DNA of 64,000 nucleotides from Sorangium cellulosum So0157-2 (GTDB lineage: Bacteria > Myxococcota_A > Polyangia > Polyangiales > Polyangiaceae). Position numbers and translations under genes: made by a program. Positions 25,141 through 32,544 of this stretch are shown one piece after another. How positions within the stretch are numbered: position 1 is the stretch's first letter; each line of letters opens with the position of its first letter. The DNA is taken from positions 8,508,001-8,572,000 of the forward strand of contig NC_021658.1 of the NCBI RefSeq assembly GCF_000418325.1. Reading direction: 5' to 3'. Below the pieces are notes generated by a model. That model did no database searches. It was not told the DNA's origin and saw only the letters and a list, made by a program, of their open reading frames with translations.

Positions 25141-26877
25141 CTATTCGAAGCGCCGGGGGAGGAGCGGGCTGCTCGCGTCCTCGGGGGGCGGCGCCGCGGC
25201 AGGCGCCGCGCTCGCCGCCGCTGCGGGCCGAGGTTTCCTCGCCGGGCTCCCGGAAGCCCGGCGCGATACCTGCTTCCGCTTCGCCGCGGCGGCGTCGGCG
25301 ACGATGACCTCGGGCTCCACGTCGCCCTTCAGGACGTCGTGGACCTCCCCCGGGATCCCGGGCAGCGCCGCCATGCCGTCCTTCCGCGCCGCGGGCGCCC
25401 CGTCGATCTCCGCCGAGGCCTCCCCGGGGGCGATCGCCCGCCCGATCCGGCGCGCGAACGGGGACGCCTCGGGCATCGGCGAGGGCGCCGGGCGCTCGAC
25501 CGCGGGCGCCTCCAGCGCGCCGCGGATCGCGTGCAGCACCCCGGTGGACGCCGCGCCGGGCGCGCCGGCCAGCCAGGGCATCGCGGCCCCGCCGAGGCCC
25601 GCGGAGAGCAGCGCGAAGGCGGAGAGCCACAGCCTGGTCCGGTCCCGGTGCGGCGGCGGCGCGGGCTCGCTCGGCGGTCGCTCCGGTCGCGCGTCGGCGC
25701 GGTGGTCCCGGCCGAGCGCCCGCTCGCCGTGAGCGCCGCGGTTCAGGCCGGGCGCCCGCTCGCCGTGAGCGCCGTAGTCCCGGCTGAGCGTCCGCTCGCC
25801 GAGGACGCCGTAGTCCCGGCTGAGCGTCCGCTCGTCCGGGGTCGCGGTCCCGCTGTCCAGCGGGAGGTCCTTCCACCGCTGCGCGCCGCGCGTCGGCCGC
25901 CGGGGCGGGCGCGCCCTCACCCGCGGCTCGAACCGCGGGGCGACCGTGAGGCGCTCGGACGGCGCCAGGGGGATGAGCAGGCTCTCGTCCAGCGAGAGAG
26001 GGTCCTCGCCGAGCAGCGGCAGGAGGGCGTCGCGCATCGCCGAGGCGCTCGGATACCGGTCGGCCGGCTGGTACTGGAGCGCGCCGTCGATGACCGCGGC
26101 GACCTCGGGCGGGATCCACGGCGCGAAGTCCTGGACCGGCGCGGGCAGGTCGGCGACAAGGGCGGTGATGAGCTCGCCGACCGACGTGACGTCCTCGGTC
26201 GGCGTTCGACCGGCCAGCGCGCGGTAGAGCACGACCCCGAGCGACCAGAGGTCGGTCCGATGATCGATGTCCTTGATGCCCCGCGCCTGCTCGGGGGACA
26301 TGTAGCGCGGCGTCCCGAGCACGTGTCCGGACCACGTGAGCCCCGTGGTATCCCGGCGAGGATCGTGGGCTGGCTGGATCTTCGCGACGCCGAAGTCGAG
26401 CAGCTTGACGACGAGCCCGCCGCCTCCCTCGCGCCGCGCGAGGAACAGGTTGGCCGGCTTGATGTCCCGGTGCACGACCCCGGCTTCGTGCGCCCGCTCC
26501 AGGCCGACGCACGCCTGGGCCACGATCCGGAGCGCGAGCCTGGGGGGCAGCGGGCCGAGGCGGTCGAGGAGGTGCGCGAGGTCCTCGCCGCGGAGGAGCT
26601 CCATGACCAGGAACGGCGAGCCCGTCGCCTGATCCACGCCGGCGTCGAGCACGCGGACGATGTGCTCGGTCTGGATGGCGCTCGCGGCCCGCGCCTCGCG
26701 CTCGAACCGGCTCAGGGCGGACCGGCCGCGGGCGAGCTCCGGGGAGAGGACCTTCACGGCGACGCGGCGCTGCAGCGCGACGTCATCGGCCTCGTAAACG
26801 GCCCCCATCCCCCCTTTGCCGATCAGCCGGCCAAGGGTGTACCTGCCGTTCAACGTCGTAGCGTCCACGAGAAGCAT
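25141..26877 (-). CDS. Hanks-type Ser/Thr protein kinase with one membrane segment
   Basis: A 578-residue kinase with ATG start 26877; an upstream TTG at 26883 is in frame. The catalytic domain covers residues 12-270: Gly-rich loop IGKGGMGAVYEAD, Lys42, HRDIKPAN (Asp138), DFG at 161, GTPRYMSPEQ activation-segment end and DLWSLGVVLY. A Pro/Arg-rich juxtamembrane region with short repeats (GERTLSRDYG, RDYGAHGER) leads to one membrane helix (LWLSAFALLSAGLGGAAMPW). The outer 140 residues are Ala/Pro-rich and have no known sensor domain. It converges with the FHA-sigma54 activator gene, with 23 bp between stops. Confidence 0.93.
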   Translation of the reverse strand: MLLVDATTLNGRYTLGRLIGKGGMGAVYEADDVALQRRVAVKVLSPELARGRSALSRFEREARAASAIQTEHIVRVLDAGVDQATGSPFLVMELLRGEDLAHLLDRLGPLPPRLALRIVAQACVGLERAHEAGVVHRDIKPANLFLARREGGGGLVVKLLDFGVAKIQPAHDPRRDTTGLTWSGHVLGTPRYMSPEQARGIKDIDHRTDLWSLGVVLYRALAGRTPTEDVTSVGELITALVADLPAPVQDFAPWIPPEVAAVIDGALQYQPADRYPSASAMRDALLPLLGEDPLSLDESLLIPLAPSERLTVAPRFEPRVRARPPRRPTRGAQRWKDLPLDSGTATPDERTLSRDYGVLGERTLSRDYGAHGERAPGLNRGAHGERALGRDHRADARPERPPSEPAPPPHRDRTRLWLSAFALLSAGLGGAAMPWLAGAPGAASTGVLHAIRGALEAPAVERPAPSPMPEASPFARRIGRAIAPGEASAEIDGAPAARKDGMAALPGIPGEVHDVLKGDVEPEVIVADAAAAKRKQVSRRASGSPARKPRPAAAASAAPAAAPPPEDASSPLLPRRFE

Positions 26878-26927
26878 GTCCAATCAGGCGCGTTGGACCC
26901 TGGCTCGAGCCCGGGTCGGCGGCAGCC

Positions 26928-26944
26928 AATGCATTTAATGCATT
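26928..26944. promoter_or_regulatory. paired AATGCATT palindromes upstream of the kinase gene
   Basis: Two copies of the 8-bp palindrome AATGCATT (26928-26935 and 26937-26944) separated by one base lie 50-68 bp upstream of the kinase start. In this GC-rich setting an AT-rich tandem dyad is likely to be a binding site. A run of four 8-bp GTCGTGGC units follows at 26976-27007, near the end of the monooxygenase gene. Confidence 0.35.
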
Positions 26945-27036
26945 ATTCATGCCAAACTCGCGCAGAGCGCGCCCGGTCGTGGCGTCGTGGCGTCGTGGCG
27001 TCGTGGCGCCTCCGGTGCGCGGCGCTCGCACGACGT

Positions 27037-28680
27037 TCACCCCGCCTTCGCCAGCGCGAAGCCCGCGTACCCCTGGGCCGCGACCTCCTCGCACCGCTTC
27101 CTGTAGGCCCCGACGCCGCCGGCATACGGCATGAGGACGCGCGGCTTGCCAGGGATGTTGGCCCCGATGTACCAGGAATTGGCCAGTGGATAGAGCGTGC
27201 CGTCGGCCACCTCCTTGACGTGCGCGACCCACCTCTCCTCCGCCTCGGCGGTGGCCTCGATGCGCTCGAGGCCGCGCGCGCGCAGGTACGCGATGCAGTC
27301 GGCGATCCACTCCACGTGCTGCTCGATGGAGACGATCGCGTTGCTGAACACCGACGGGCTGCCCGGGCCGGTGATGGTGAACAGGTTCGGGAATCCGGCG
27401 ACGGCGATGCCGAGGTACGTGCGCGGGCCGTCGGCCCACCGCTGCTTCAGCGACGCGCCGCCCCTGCCCCGGAGGTCGATGCGGGTCAGGGCGCCCGTCA
27501 TCGCGTCGAAGCCCGTCGCGAACACGAGGCAATCCAGCGCGTGCTCCGCGCTCCGCGTCCGGAGCCCCCGCTCCGTGATCTCCTCGATCGGCGACGCCCT
27601 CAGGTCGACAAGGACGACGTTGTCCCGGTTGAACGCCTCGTAATAGCGGGTATCGACGCAGAGGCGCCGGGTGCCGAGCGGGTATCCTCGCGGGCACAGC
27701 GCCTCGGCGACCGCGGGGTCGCGGACCGTCGCGCGGATCTGGGACCGGACGAACTCGGCGGCCGTCTCGTTGGCCTCGCGGGAGCGCATCACGTCCGAGA
27801 ACGTGACGAGGAAGGACGTGCCGCCCTGCTCCCAGCGCGCCTTGTACGCGCGCTCCCGCTCCTCGGGCGACACCTCCAGCGCGGACTTCGGGTTGACCTC
27901 CATGACGACCCCGGCGCGCGTCTCTCGGGCCTTGCGCCTGTACTCGGCGTAGCTCGCCTTCATCGACGCTTCGTAGGCCGGGTCCAGGGGCGCGTTGCGC
28001 GCCGGCACGCTGAAGCACGGGGTCCGCTGGAACACGAAGAGGCGGGCCGCCTGCTCGGCGATGACGGGGATGACCTGGACGCCGGACGAGCCGGTGCCGA
28101 GGACGCCGACGCGCTTGCCGCGGAGGTCGACGCCTCCGTGCGGCCAGCGGCTCGTGTGGTACCGCTCGCCCTGGAAGCGCTCGATCCCCGGGAGATCGGG
28201 CGTCTTCGCCGCGGACAAGCAGCCCGTGGCCATGATCAGGAACCCGGCGGACACGCTCGCGCCGTCGCCGGTCCGGAGGACCCACCGGCCCGTCCCCTCG
28301 TCGAACGCGGCCGCGGTCACGCGCGTCCCGAGCTGGATGTCCCGGCGGAGCTCGAACCTGTCCGCGACGTGCTCGAGATAGCGCAGGATCTCCGGCTGGG
28401 TGGCGTAACGCTCGGTCCACTTCCACTCTTGTTGGAGCTCGGGCGAGAACGAATAGGAGTAGTCCATGCTGGGGATGTCGCAGCGCGCGCCCGGGTAGCG
28501 GTTCCAGAACCACGTGCCGCCCACCCCGCTGCCCGCCTCGTAGACCCGCGCCGAGAGGCCGAGCTGGCGCAGGCGGTAAAGCATGTACAGCCCCGCGAAC
28601 CCGGCGCCGACCACCACCGCATCGAAGCGGCCCATGGGCGCCGCGCCGCCTCCCGAACGATTCGACTCCACCTCGGACAT
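27037..28680 (-). CDS. flavin monooxygenase, Baeyer-Villiger type
   Basis: A 547-residue class B flavoprotein monooxygenase. The FAD-binding GAGFAG is at 25-30, the ATG-type motif at 151-153, the Baeyer-Villiger fingerprint FQGERYHTSRWP at 169-180 matches FxGxxxHxxxWP, and the NADPH-binding GTGSSG is at 195-200. Length and motif spacing fit cyclohexanone/phenylacetone monooxygenases, which insert oxygen next to ketones or oxidise S and N. A GGAGGGAGG ribosome-binding site precedes the ATG. It is the last gene of the minus-strand set that starts with the GCIS peptide, 103 bp after the MFS gene, so it may tailor that product. Equally it could be an independent catabolic gene. Confidence 0.93.
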   Translation of the reverse strand: MSEVESNRSGGGAAPMGRFDAVVVGAGFAGLYMLYRLRQLGLSARVYEAGSGVGGTWFWNRYPGARCDIPSMDYSYSFSPELQQEWKWTERYATQPEILRYLEHVADRFELRRDIQLGTRVTAAAFDEGTGRWVLRTGDGASVSAGFLIMATGCLSAAKTPDLPGIERFQGERYHTSRWPHGGVDLRGKRVGVLGTGSSGVQVIPVIAEQAARLFVFQRTPCFSVPARNAPLDPAYEASMKASYAEYRRKARETRAGVVMEVNPKSALEVSPEERERAYKARWEQGGTSFLVTFSDVMRSREANETAAEFVRSQIRATVRDPAVAEALCPRGYPLGTRRLCVDTRYYEAFNRDNVVLVDLRASPIEEITERGLRTRSAEHALDCLVFATGFDAMTGALTRIDLRGRGGASLKQRWADGPRTYLGIAVAGFPNLFTITGPGSPSVFSNAIVSIEQHVEWIADCIAYLRARGLERIEATAEAEERWVAHVKEVADGTLYPLANSWYIGANIPGKPRVLMPYAGGVGAYRKRCEEVAAQGYAGFALAKAG

Positions 28681-28783
28681 GATGTTCGCCTCCCTCCGGA
28701 CACGGATGTGCGCGCGGCGCAGCTCGCCCCGCGCGGCGTTTGCGATGATGCGTGCGGCGCGGCGCCGCCCCGGGCGACGGCCT

Positions 28784-29953
28784 TCAGCCCCGGTGGACGT
28801 TCCAGGCGAGCGCCATCAAGCTCACGACCAGCACCACGCCGAGGTGCAGCAGGCCGCTCCACCCCAGCGCCGACAGGAGCGCTCCGGACGAGAGCGACGC
28901 CGCGCCGCTCCCGGCAAATACGCAGAGATCGTTGACGCCCTGCGCGCGAAAGCGCTCGGCGCCCGAGCGGCTGCGCGCGACCAGGGTCGTCGCGGTCACG
29001 AACACATAACACCACCCGATCCCGACGAGCGAGAGGCCGACGAGGTGCCCTTCGAACCCCGGAACCCAGCTGATCATGAAGCCCACGAGCAGGAACCCGA
29101 GCCCGACGCCCTGGAGCGTCGCGATCGACATCCGCTTGAGCAGGGCGCCGACCGAGAGCGACGGCAGGTACATGCTCAGGAGGTGCACCTCGATCACCCA
29201 GCTCGCCTCCTTGACCGAGCGCTGCTCGACGCCGCACATCTGCAAGGGCGTCGGCACCATGATCAGGCTCATCACCAGGAAGGCGCCGGCGCCCATGGCG
29301 ACCATCGGCCAGTACATGGCGCGCGCGCGCGCGTCGGGCGCGGCGGAGGCCCCGGCGGCGAGCGCCTCCTGCGGCCGGTACGCCGCGAACGAGAGCGCCG
29401 AGATCGCCTGGAGCGCCGCCAGGATCAGCAGGGTAGTCGGCATGGTGCTGGACGTCCGCCCCTCCAGCAGGCCGAACAGCGAGATGCCGGGGAGGATGCC
29501 CGCCGCGCTGGCGAGCTGGATCATCGTCAGCAGGCGCGGCGCGCGGCCGCTCGGCTGCCCTTCGAGGATCGCGAAGCGATAGTGCTGCACGAAGGCGCCG
29601 TGCAGCCCGACGCCGAGGACCGCCGTGCAGAACAGCGCGAAGTCCGAGGTCTCCACCCCGCGCGCGGCGAGCGCGAGGCAGCCGGCGGACAGGAGCGCCG
29701 CGGCGATGAAGCAGGGCCGGCGCCCGAAGCGCCGCATCAGCTGGCTCGCCGGCCAGGTGCCCAGCGCCGAGGACAGCACCAGCACGGCCACCGGCACGGT
29801 CGCGAGCCGCATGTCCCTCGCGAGCCGCTCGCCCACCACGCTGCCGACGAACTGGATCGAGACCACGCCGGCGATCCCGACGACCTGACACAGCAGCAGG
29901 ACGGCCGTGTTGACGGACGCGGCCGGCGCGGCGGCGAGCGCTCGGCGGATCAA
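28784..29953 (-). CDS. MFS transporter (candidate product exporter)
   Basis: About 389 residues with roughly 12 hydrophobic segments. The MFS loop 2-3 signature appears as QLMRRFGRRPCFIAAALLSAG. TTG at 29953 is chosen as start because it overlaps the TGA of the preceding gene (TTGA), a common coupled arrangement. The frame is open further upstream, but that part is an out-of-frame shadow of the preceding gene. Family members export drugs, siderophores and peptides or import small acids. Sitting in a set headed by a precursor-like peptide, it is the obvious candidate exporter; that is inference. Confidence 0.85.
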   Translation of the reverse strand: MIRRALAAAPAASVNTAVLLLCQVVGIAGVVSIQFVGSVVGERLARDMRLATVPVAVLVLSSALGTWPASQLMRRFGRRPCFIAAALLSAGCLALAARGVETSDFALFCTAVLGVGLHGAFVQHYRFAILEGQPSGRAPRLLTMIQLASAAGILPGISLFGLLEGRTSSTMPTTLLILAALQAISALSFAAYRPQEALAAGASAAPDARARAMYWPMVAMGAGAFLVMSLIMVPTPLQMCGVEQRSVKEASWVIEVHLLSMYLPSLSVGALLKRMSIATLQGVGLGFLLVGFMISWVPGFEGHLVGLSLVGIGWCYVFVTATTLVARSRSGAERFRAQGVNDLCVFAGSGAASLSSGALLSALGWSGLLHLGVVLVVSLMALAWNVHRG

Positions 29954-30495
29954 CGGGCGCGCTCCGCGCCGGGCCGCGCGGGCTCGCCTTCCGCCTCGAG
30001 CGCAGCGATGGCGTCCAGGGACAGGCCGAGGCGCTCGCTCAGGAAACGCACCATCGTCCAGTGGGGCAGCGCGCCCTCGTCGAAGGGGCCGAACTCCGCG
30101 CGGTAGAGCGGAAGCCAGCGCAGCGCCTCCTCGAGCGCCTGCTCCCGGCTGGGCTGCGTCTCCTGGTAATCCTCGTACGGCAAGCTGCGGTGGTGGATGA
30201 AGAAGCGCCCCGGCAGGCGCTCCTCGCACAGCTCGCGGTACTCCCGCGTCTGCAAGATCAGGTAGTGCCAGACCTCGTCGATCGCCTGCTCCACGGGCAG
30301 GAACAGCCCGGCCAGCCGCTCCGGGTAGCGCGAGACCAGGTGCAGGTACCTCAGACACTCGATGACCTGACGCTCGACGTACGCCGGCTCCTCGCCGGTG
30401 GTCCGCGCGAAGTGCCGCACGACCCCGGAGAAGAAGGCGTCGTCGAGCAACGCCTTCAGCGCGGCGGCCGTCACCCTGGGCTCATCCATCTTCAT
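29950..30495 (-). CDS. GRDP-like (glycine-rich-domain-protein-like) protein
   Basis: A 181-residue soluble protein with no transmembrane helix. The central block YLHLVSRYPERLAGLFLPVE, then DEVWHYLILQTREYRELCEE and FFIHHRS, matches the pattern 'eVWH.hil.Tr.Y..fc....g....H' of the GRDP-like family (PF07173), which has conserved His that could bind metal. The function is unknown in bacteria. It starts with an ATG that overlaps the TGA of the adenylate-forming enzyme (ATGA) and its own TGA overlaps the MFS start, so the three are translationally coupled. This tight coupling suggests it works directly with the adenylating enzyme on the peptide. Confidence 0.75.
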   Translation of the reverse strand: MKMDEPRVTAAALKALLDDAFFSGVVRHFARTTGEEPAYVERQVIECLRYLHLVSRYPERLAGLFLPVEQAIDEVWHYLILQTREYRELCEERLPGRFFIHHRSLPYEDYQETQPSREQALEEALRWLPLYRAEFGPFDEGALPHWTMVRFLSERLGLSLDAIAALEAEGEPARPGAERAR

Positions 30496-31763
30496 ACGTC
30501 ACCTCGCTCCGTGGTCTCGGTCTCCTGCAGCAGCCATGCGTATTTCCCGGACTTGCCGATCGCGATGTGCTCGCGGTGCTCGAGCGCGCAGTCGAGCCCG
30601 GCGCCGTCCGAGATCGCCTGTCGCAGCGCGCGCGCCGCGGCCGCCGCGATGGGCCTTTCGTCGAACGTGGTGTACAGGAGCCGCGCCTCCTCGGGGCCGC
30701 TCGGGCGGAGCTGGTAGACGAAGATGGACGGCGCGGACGCGGCGATCCAGTCGTCGAGGTGGGCCTGGGAGAGCAGGCCGCCGCGCCCGAGCCGCAGCAG
30801 CTCTCGCTCGCGCCCGCAGAACCGCCGGATGCGGAGCGGGTCGGGCGAGCCGTCGACCGTCTCGGCGCAGTCGCCCGAGCGATAGCGGATCAGCGGCATG
30901 TGGGGGTTGCGCACGCTCGACACGATGAGGCTGTAGATCGCGCTGCCGTCCTCGATCGGGATCAGCTCGAGGTGCATCTTGTCGAGGTAGGGCCAGTACC
31001 GCCCGTGACGATCGCTGTAATACAGATATCCGAGCTCGGTGCTGCCGAACAGGTCGATGATCGGGCAGTCGAAGCGCTGCTGGAGGAACCGGCGCACGTT
31101 CGTCGGCGTGTATTCGTAGGCGTGGACGATGCTGGCCGGCCTCGGGAAGCGCTGCCACGCGCCCGAAGAGAGGGCCTTTCGAACGAGGTGAGCGAGGTGG
31201 TAGCTGTCGCAGTCGAGGTGGTATGAGCCTCGCGGATGCGCGGTTTGGACGGCGGTCATCTCGCCCAGCATGCGCTCCACGTCGCTGCGCTCCCAGAGCG
31301 CCGGGTCGAGCCGCAGGTTGAGGTAGAGCGTCCGCTCGTCGAGCCGGCGCTCCTCGAGGCTCGGGTGCGCCGGCGCCGGGGCGGCGCGCCGCTTCGCGCC
31401 GAGCCGCGCCACGTGCTCGGTCGCCAGCACGGTGGTGAGCGAGACGCGCTGGCAGCCCTGCCGCCAGGTGACGGCGATGTCGGGGTGCTCGCTCCACAGC
31501 TGGTAATAGGACCTGAGCAGGAAGAAGGGCGGGCGGATGATCTGCATCCGCGCGTGGTTGGTCCCGGTCGAGAGCACGAGCTCCGCCTCGCCGGCCTCGA
31601 GCGCCGCGGCGAGCCTCGGGGTCATCCAGTTGTCCGGGAAGCCTCTGGCGATCTCCGGCTTCTCGAGGATCGGGAACGAGCCCGCCTCGATGGACGTGCG
31701 GTAGATCGGGATGTCCCTGACCTCTTCGATCATCGCGGCGAGCGTCTGTCGTTGGGCGTCCAT
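30492..31763 (-). CDS. adenylate-forming enzyme, PaaK/F390-synthetase-like
   Basis: 423 residues from ATG 31763, which has a GGAG ribosome-binding site eight bases ahead; an in-frame ATG at 31796 would add 11 residues. Adenylation motifs are present in modified form: a phosphate-loop-like LVLSTGTNHARMQ, the acyl-adenylate motif DLFGSTELGYLYY, the ribose-binding IRYRSGDCAETVDG, hinge RRFCGRERELL, and a C-terminal IAIGKSGKYAWLL that may carry the catalytic Lys. Size and motif form fit the phenylacetate-CoA-ligase/coenzyme-F390-synthetase branch, not peptide synthetases; no carrier protein is nearby. It would activate a carboxylate as AMP ester. Placed just after a precursor-like peptide, it may activate a side-chain or terminal carboxyl of that peptide or attach an acid to it. 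Confidence 0.85.
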   Translation of the reverse strand: MDAQRQTLAAMIEEVRDIPIYRTSIEAGSFPILEKPEIARGFPDNWMTPRLAAALEAGEAELVLSTGTNHARMQIIRPPFFLLRSYYQLWSEHPDIAVTWRQGCQRVSLTTVLATEHVARLGAKRRAAPAPAHPSLEERRLDERTLYLNLRLDPALWERSDVERMLGEMTAVQTAHPRGSYHLDCDSYHLAHLVRKALSSGAWQRFPRPASIVHAYEYTPTNVRRFLQQRFDCPIIDLFGSTELGYLYYSDRHGRYWPYLDKMHLELIPIEDGSAIYSLIVSSVRNPHMPLIRYRSGDCAETVDGSPDPLRIRRFCGRERELLRLGRGGLLSQAHLDDWIAASAPSIFVYQLRPSGPEEARLLYTTFDERPIAAAAARALRQAISDGAGLDCALEHREHIAIGKSGKYAWLLQETETTERGDV

Positions 31764-31829
31764 CGGTCGACTCCGGAAGACGGCCGGGCGGGCCATCGAG
31801 AAGCGTTGTTCCCCTGGGTCCGGGCGGCC

Positions 31830-31878
31830 GCGAGCGAGGCAGGAGCCCGCAACAGCGATGGGGCTCCGCCTCGCTCGC
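31830..31878 (-). terminator. strong hairpin between GCIS peptide gene and adenylating enzyme
   Basis: Arms 31830-31848 (GCGAGCGAGGCAGGAGCCC) and 31861-31878 pair along their whole length with a single bulged base and a 12-nt loop; outer bases CGGG/CCCG extend it. It starts 17 nt after the stop of the small peptide gene. No T-run follows. A partial terminator or stabiliser here would raise precursor transcript over enzyme transcript, a common layout in RiPP operons. Confidence 0.6.
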
Positions 31879-31895
31879 CGACCCGGGTGGCCCTG

Positions 31896-32042
31896 TCAGC
31901 TGATGCAGCCGGCCTTCTTCGAGATGCAGCCGTCCTTCCTCGAGATGCAGCCGGCGTCGAGGGTCGCTTCACCGGCCGAGTTGGCCGCGACCCACTGGTT
32001 CCAGAGACGGTCCTGGGCGATCTGCCGAATCAGGTGTTCCAT
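31896..32042 (-). CDS. 48-aa RiPP precursor-like peptide with triple GCIS repeat
   Basis: A very short gene with an excellent ribosome-binding site (AGGAGG, 5 bases before ATG 32042). Residues 1-30 form a leader-like amphipathic stretch (MEHLIRQIAQDRLWNQWVAA, then a Ser/Gly/Ala/Glu linker). Residues 31-48 read GCISRKDGCISKKAGCIS: three GCIS units at exact seven-residue spacing, then the stop. The only cysteines are the three in the repeats. This leader-plus-repeated-core layout, the near-consensus promoter upstream, the hairpin after the stop and the four enzyme or transport genes behind it all fit a ribosomal peptide precursor. No known precursor family is recognised. The modification cannot be deduced. 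It is probably missed by annotation with a length cut-off. Confidence 0.78.
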   Translation of the reverse strand: MEHLIRQIAQDRLWNQWVAANSAGEATLDAGCISRKDGCISKKAGCIS

Positions 32043-32544
32043 TCGAGCCTCCTAGATCGTGATGATGGTCGATGCGTGAACAGCGCACACGTCCACGACC
32101 CGCGCGCTGCCGCGGTCGCGTGCTCGACGGCATGGCAGACACGGATTGTGTGCAGCCCGACCGTCCAGCTGACTATATGGGTCCAGGAATGGGGGTCAAG
32201 GCGCGCAGCCTGGGGCTGGATCGCGTTGTCCGGACATCTATCGAGAGGGGTGGCCCATGGGCAGCGCGGCGATCTCGACGCATCACGGAGCGAGCGCGCC
32301 ATTCAACCGACACGATACGATTGCGGCGCGGATGTCTGCGATCACACCCCGATGGCGTCGGAGCAGATGCACCGATTCGTCCGGGGGGCGCTCCCCTGGC
32401 TCGTCGGCCGGCCCGGCACGGACGGATGAGGCTGCCGGACGAACGGCACGGACTCCGCTTTTCGTGTAGATCGATGCAGGAGCGCGTGCGTAGGTGGGGG
32501 TACGCGGCGGTTCCGCTCCGCCGCGCGGACGGTGAGAGGCAGCG
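32043..32544. other. divergent intergenic region, GCIS operon and lipoprotein gene
   Basis: These 502 bp separate the minus-strand GCIS operon from the plus-strand lipoprotein gene. Besides the promoter at 32172-32199, no further gene or clear plus-strand promoter was found. The open frames in this interval are not supported by codon bias or by a ribosome-binding site. Confidence 0.5.
32172..32199 (-). promoter_or_regulatory. sigma70-like promoter of the GCIS peptide operon
   Basis: Minus-strand TTGACC (32199-32194) and TATAGT (32177-32172) are separated by 16 bp. They are close to consensus and rare in this GC-rich DNA. The predicted start of transcription is near 32165, leaving a leader of about 120 nt before the ATG at 32042. 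The strength of this promoter, compared with the lack of recognisable ones elsewhere, suggests constitutive high expression of the small peptide. Confidence 0.6.

Noticed and set aside
23635..28935. A 1766-codon plus-strand frame crossing the sigma54 activator, kinase and monooxygenase genes.
   Set aside because: It runs through three well-recognised genes in other frames and has only low-complexity Arg/Pro sequence.
29954..30358. A longer MFS transporter start.
   Set aside because: The added residues are an out-of-frame reading of the GRDP-like gene; the TTG overlapping its stop is a better start.
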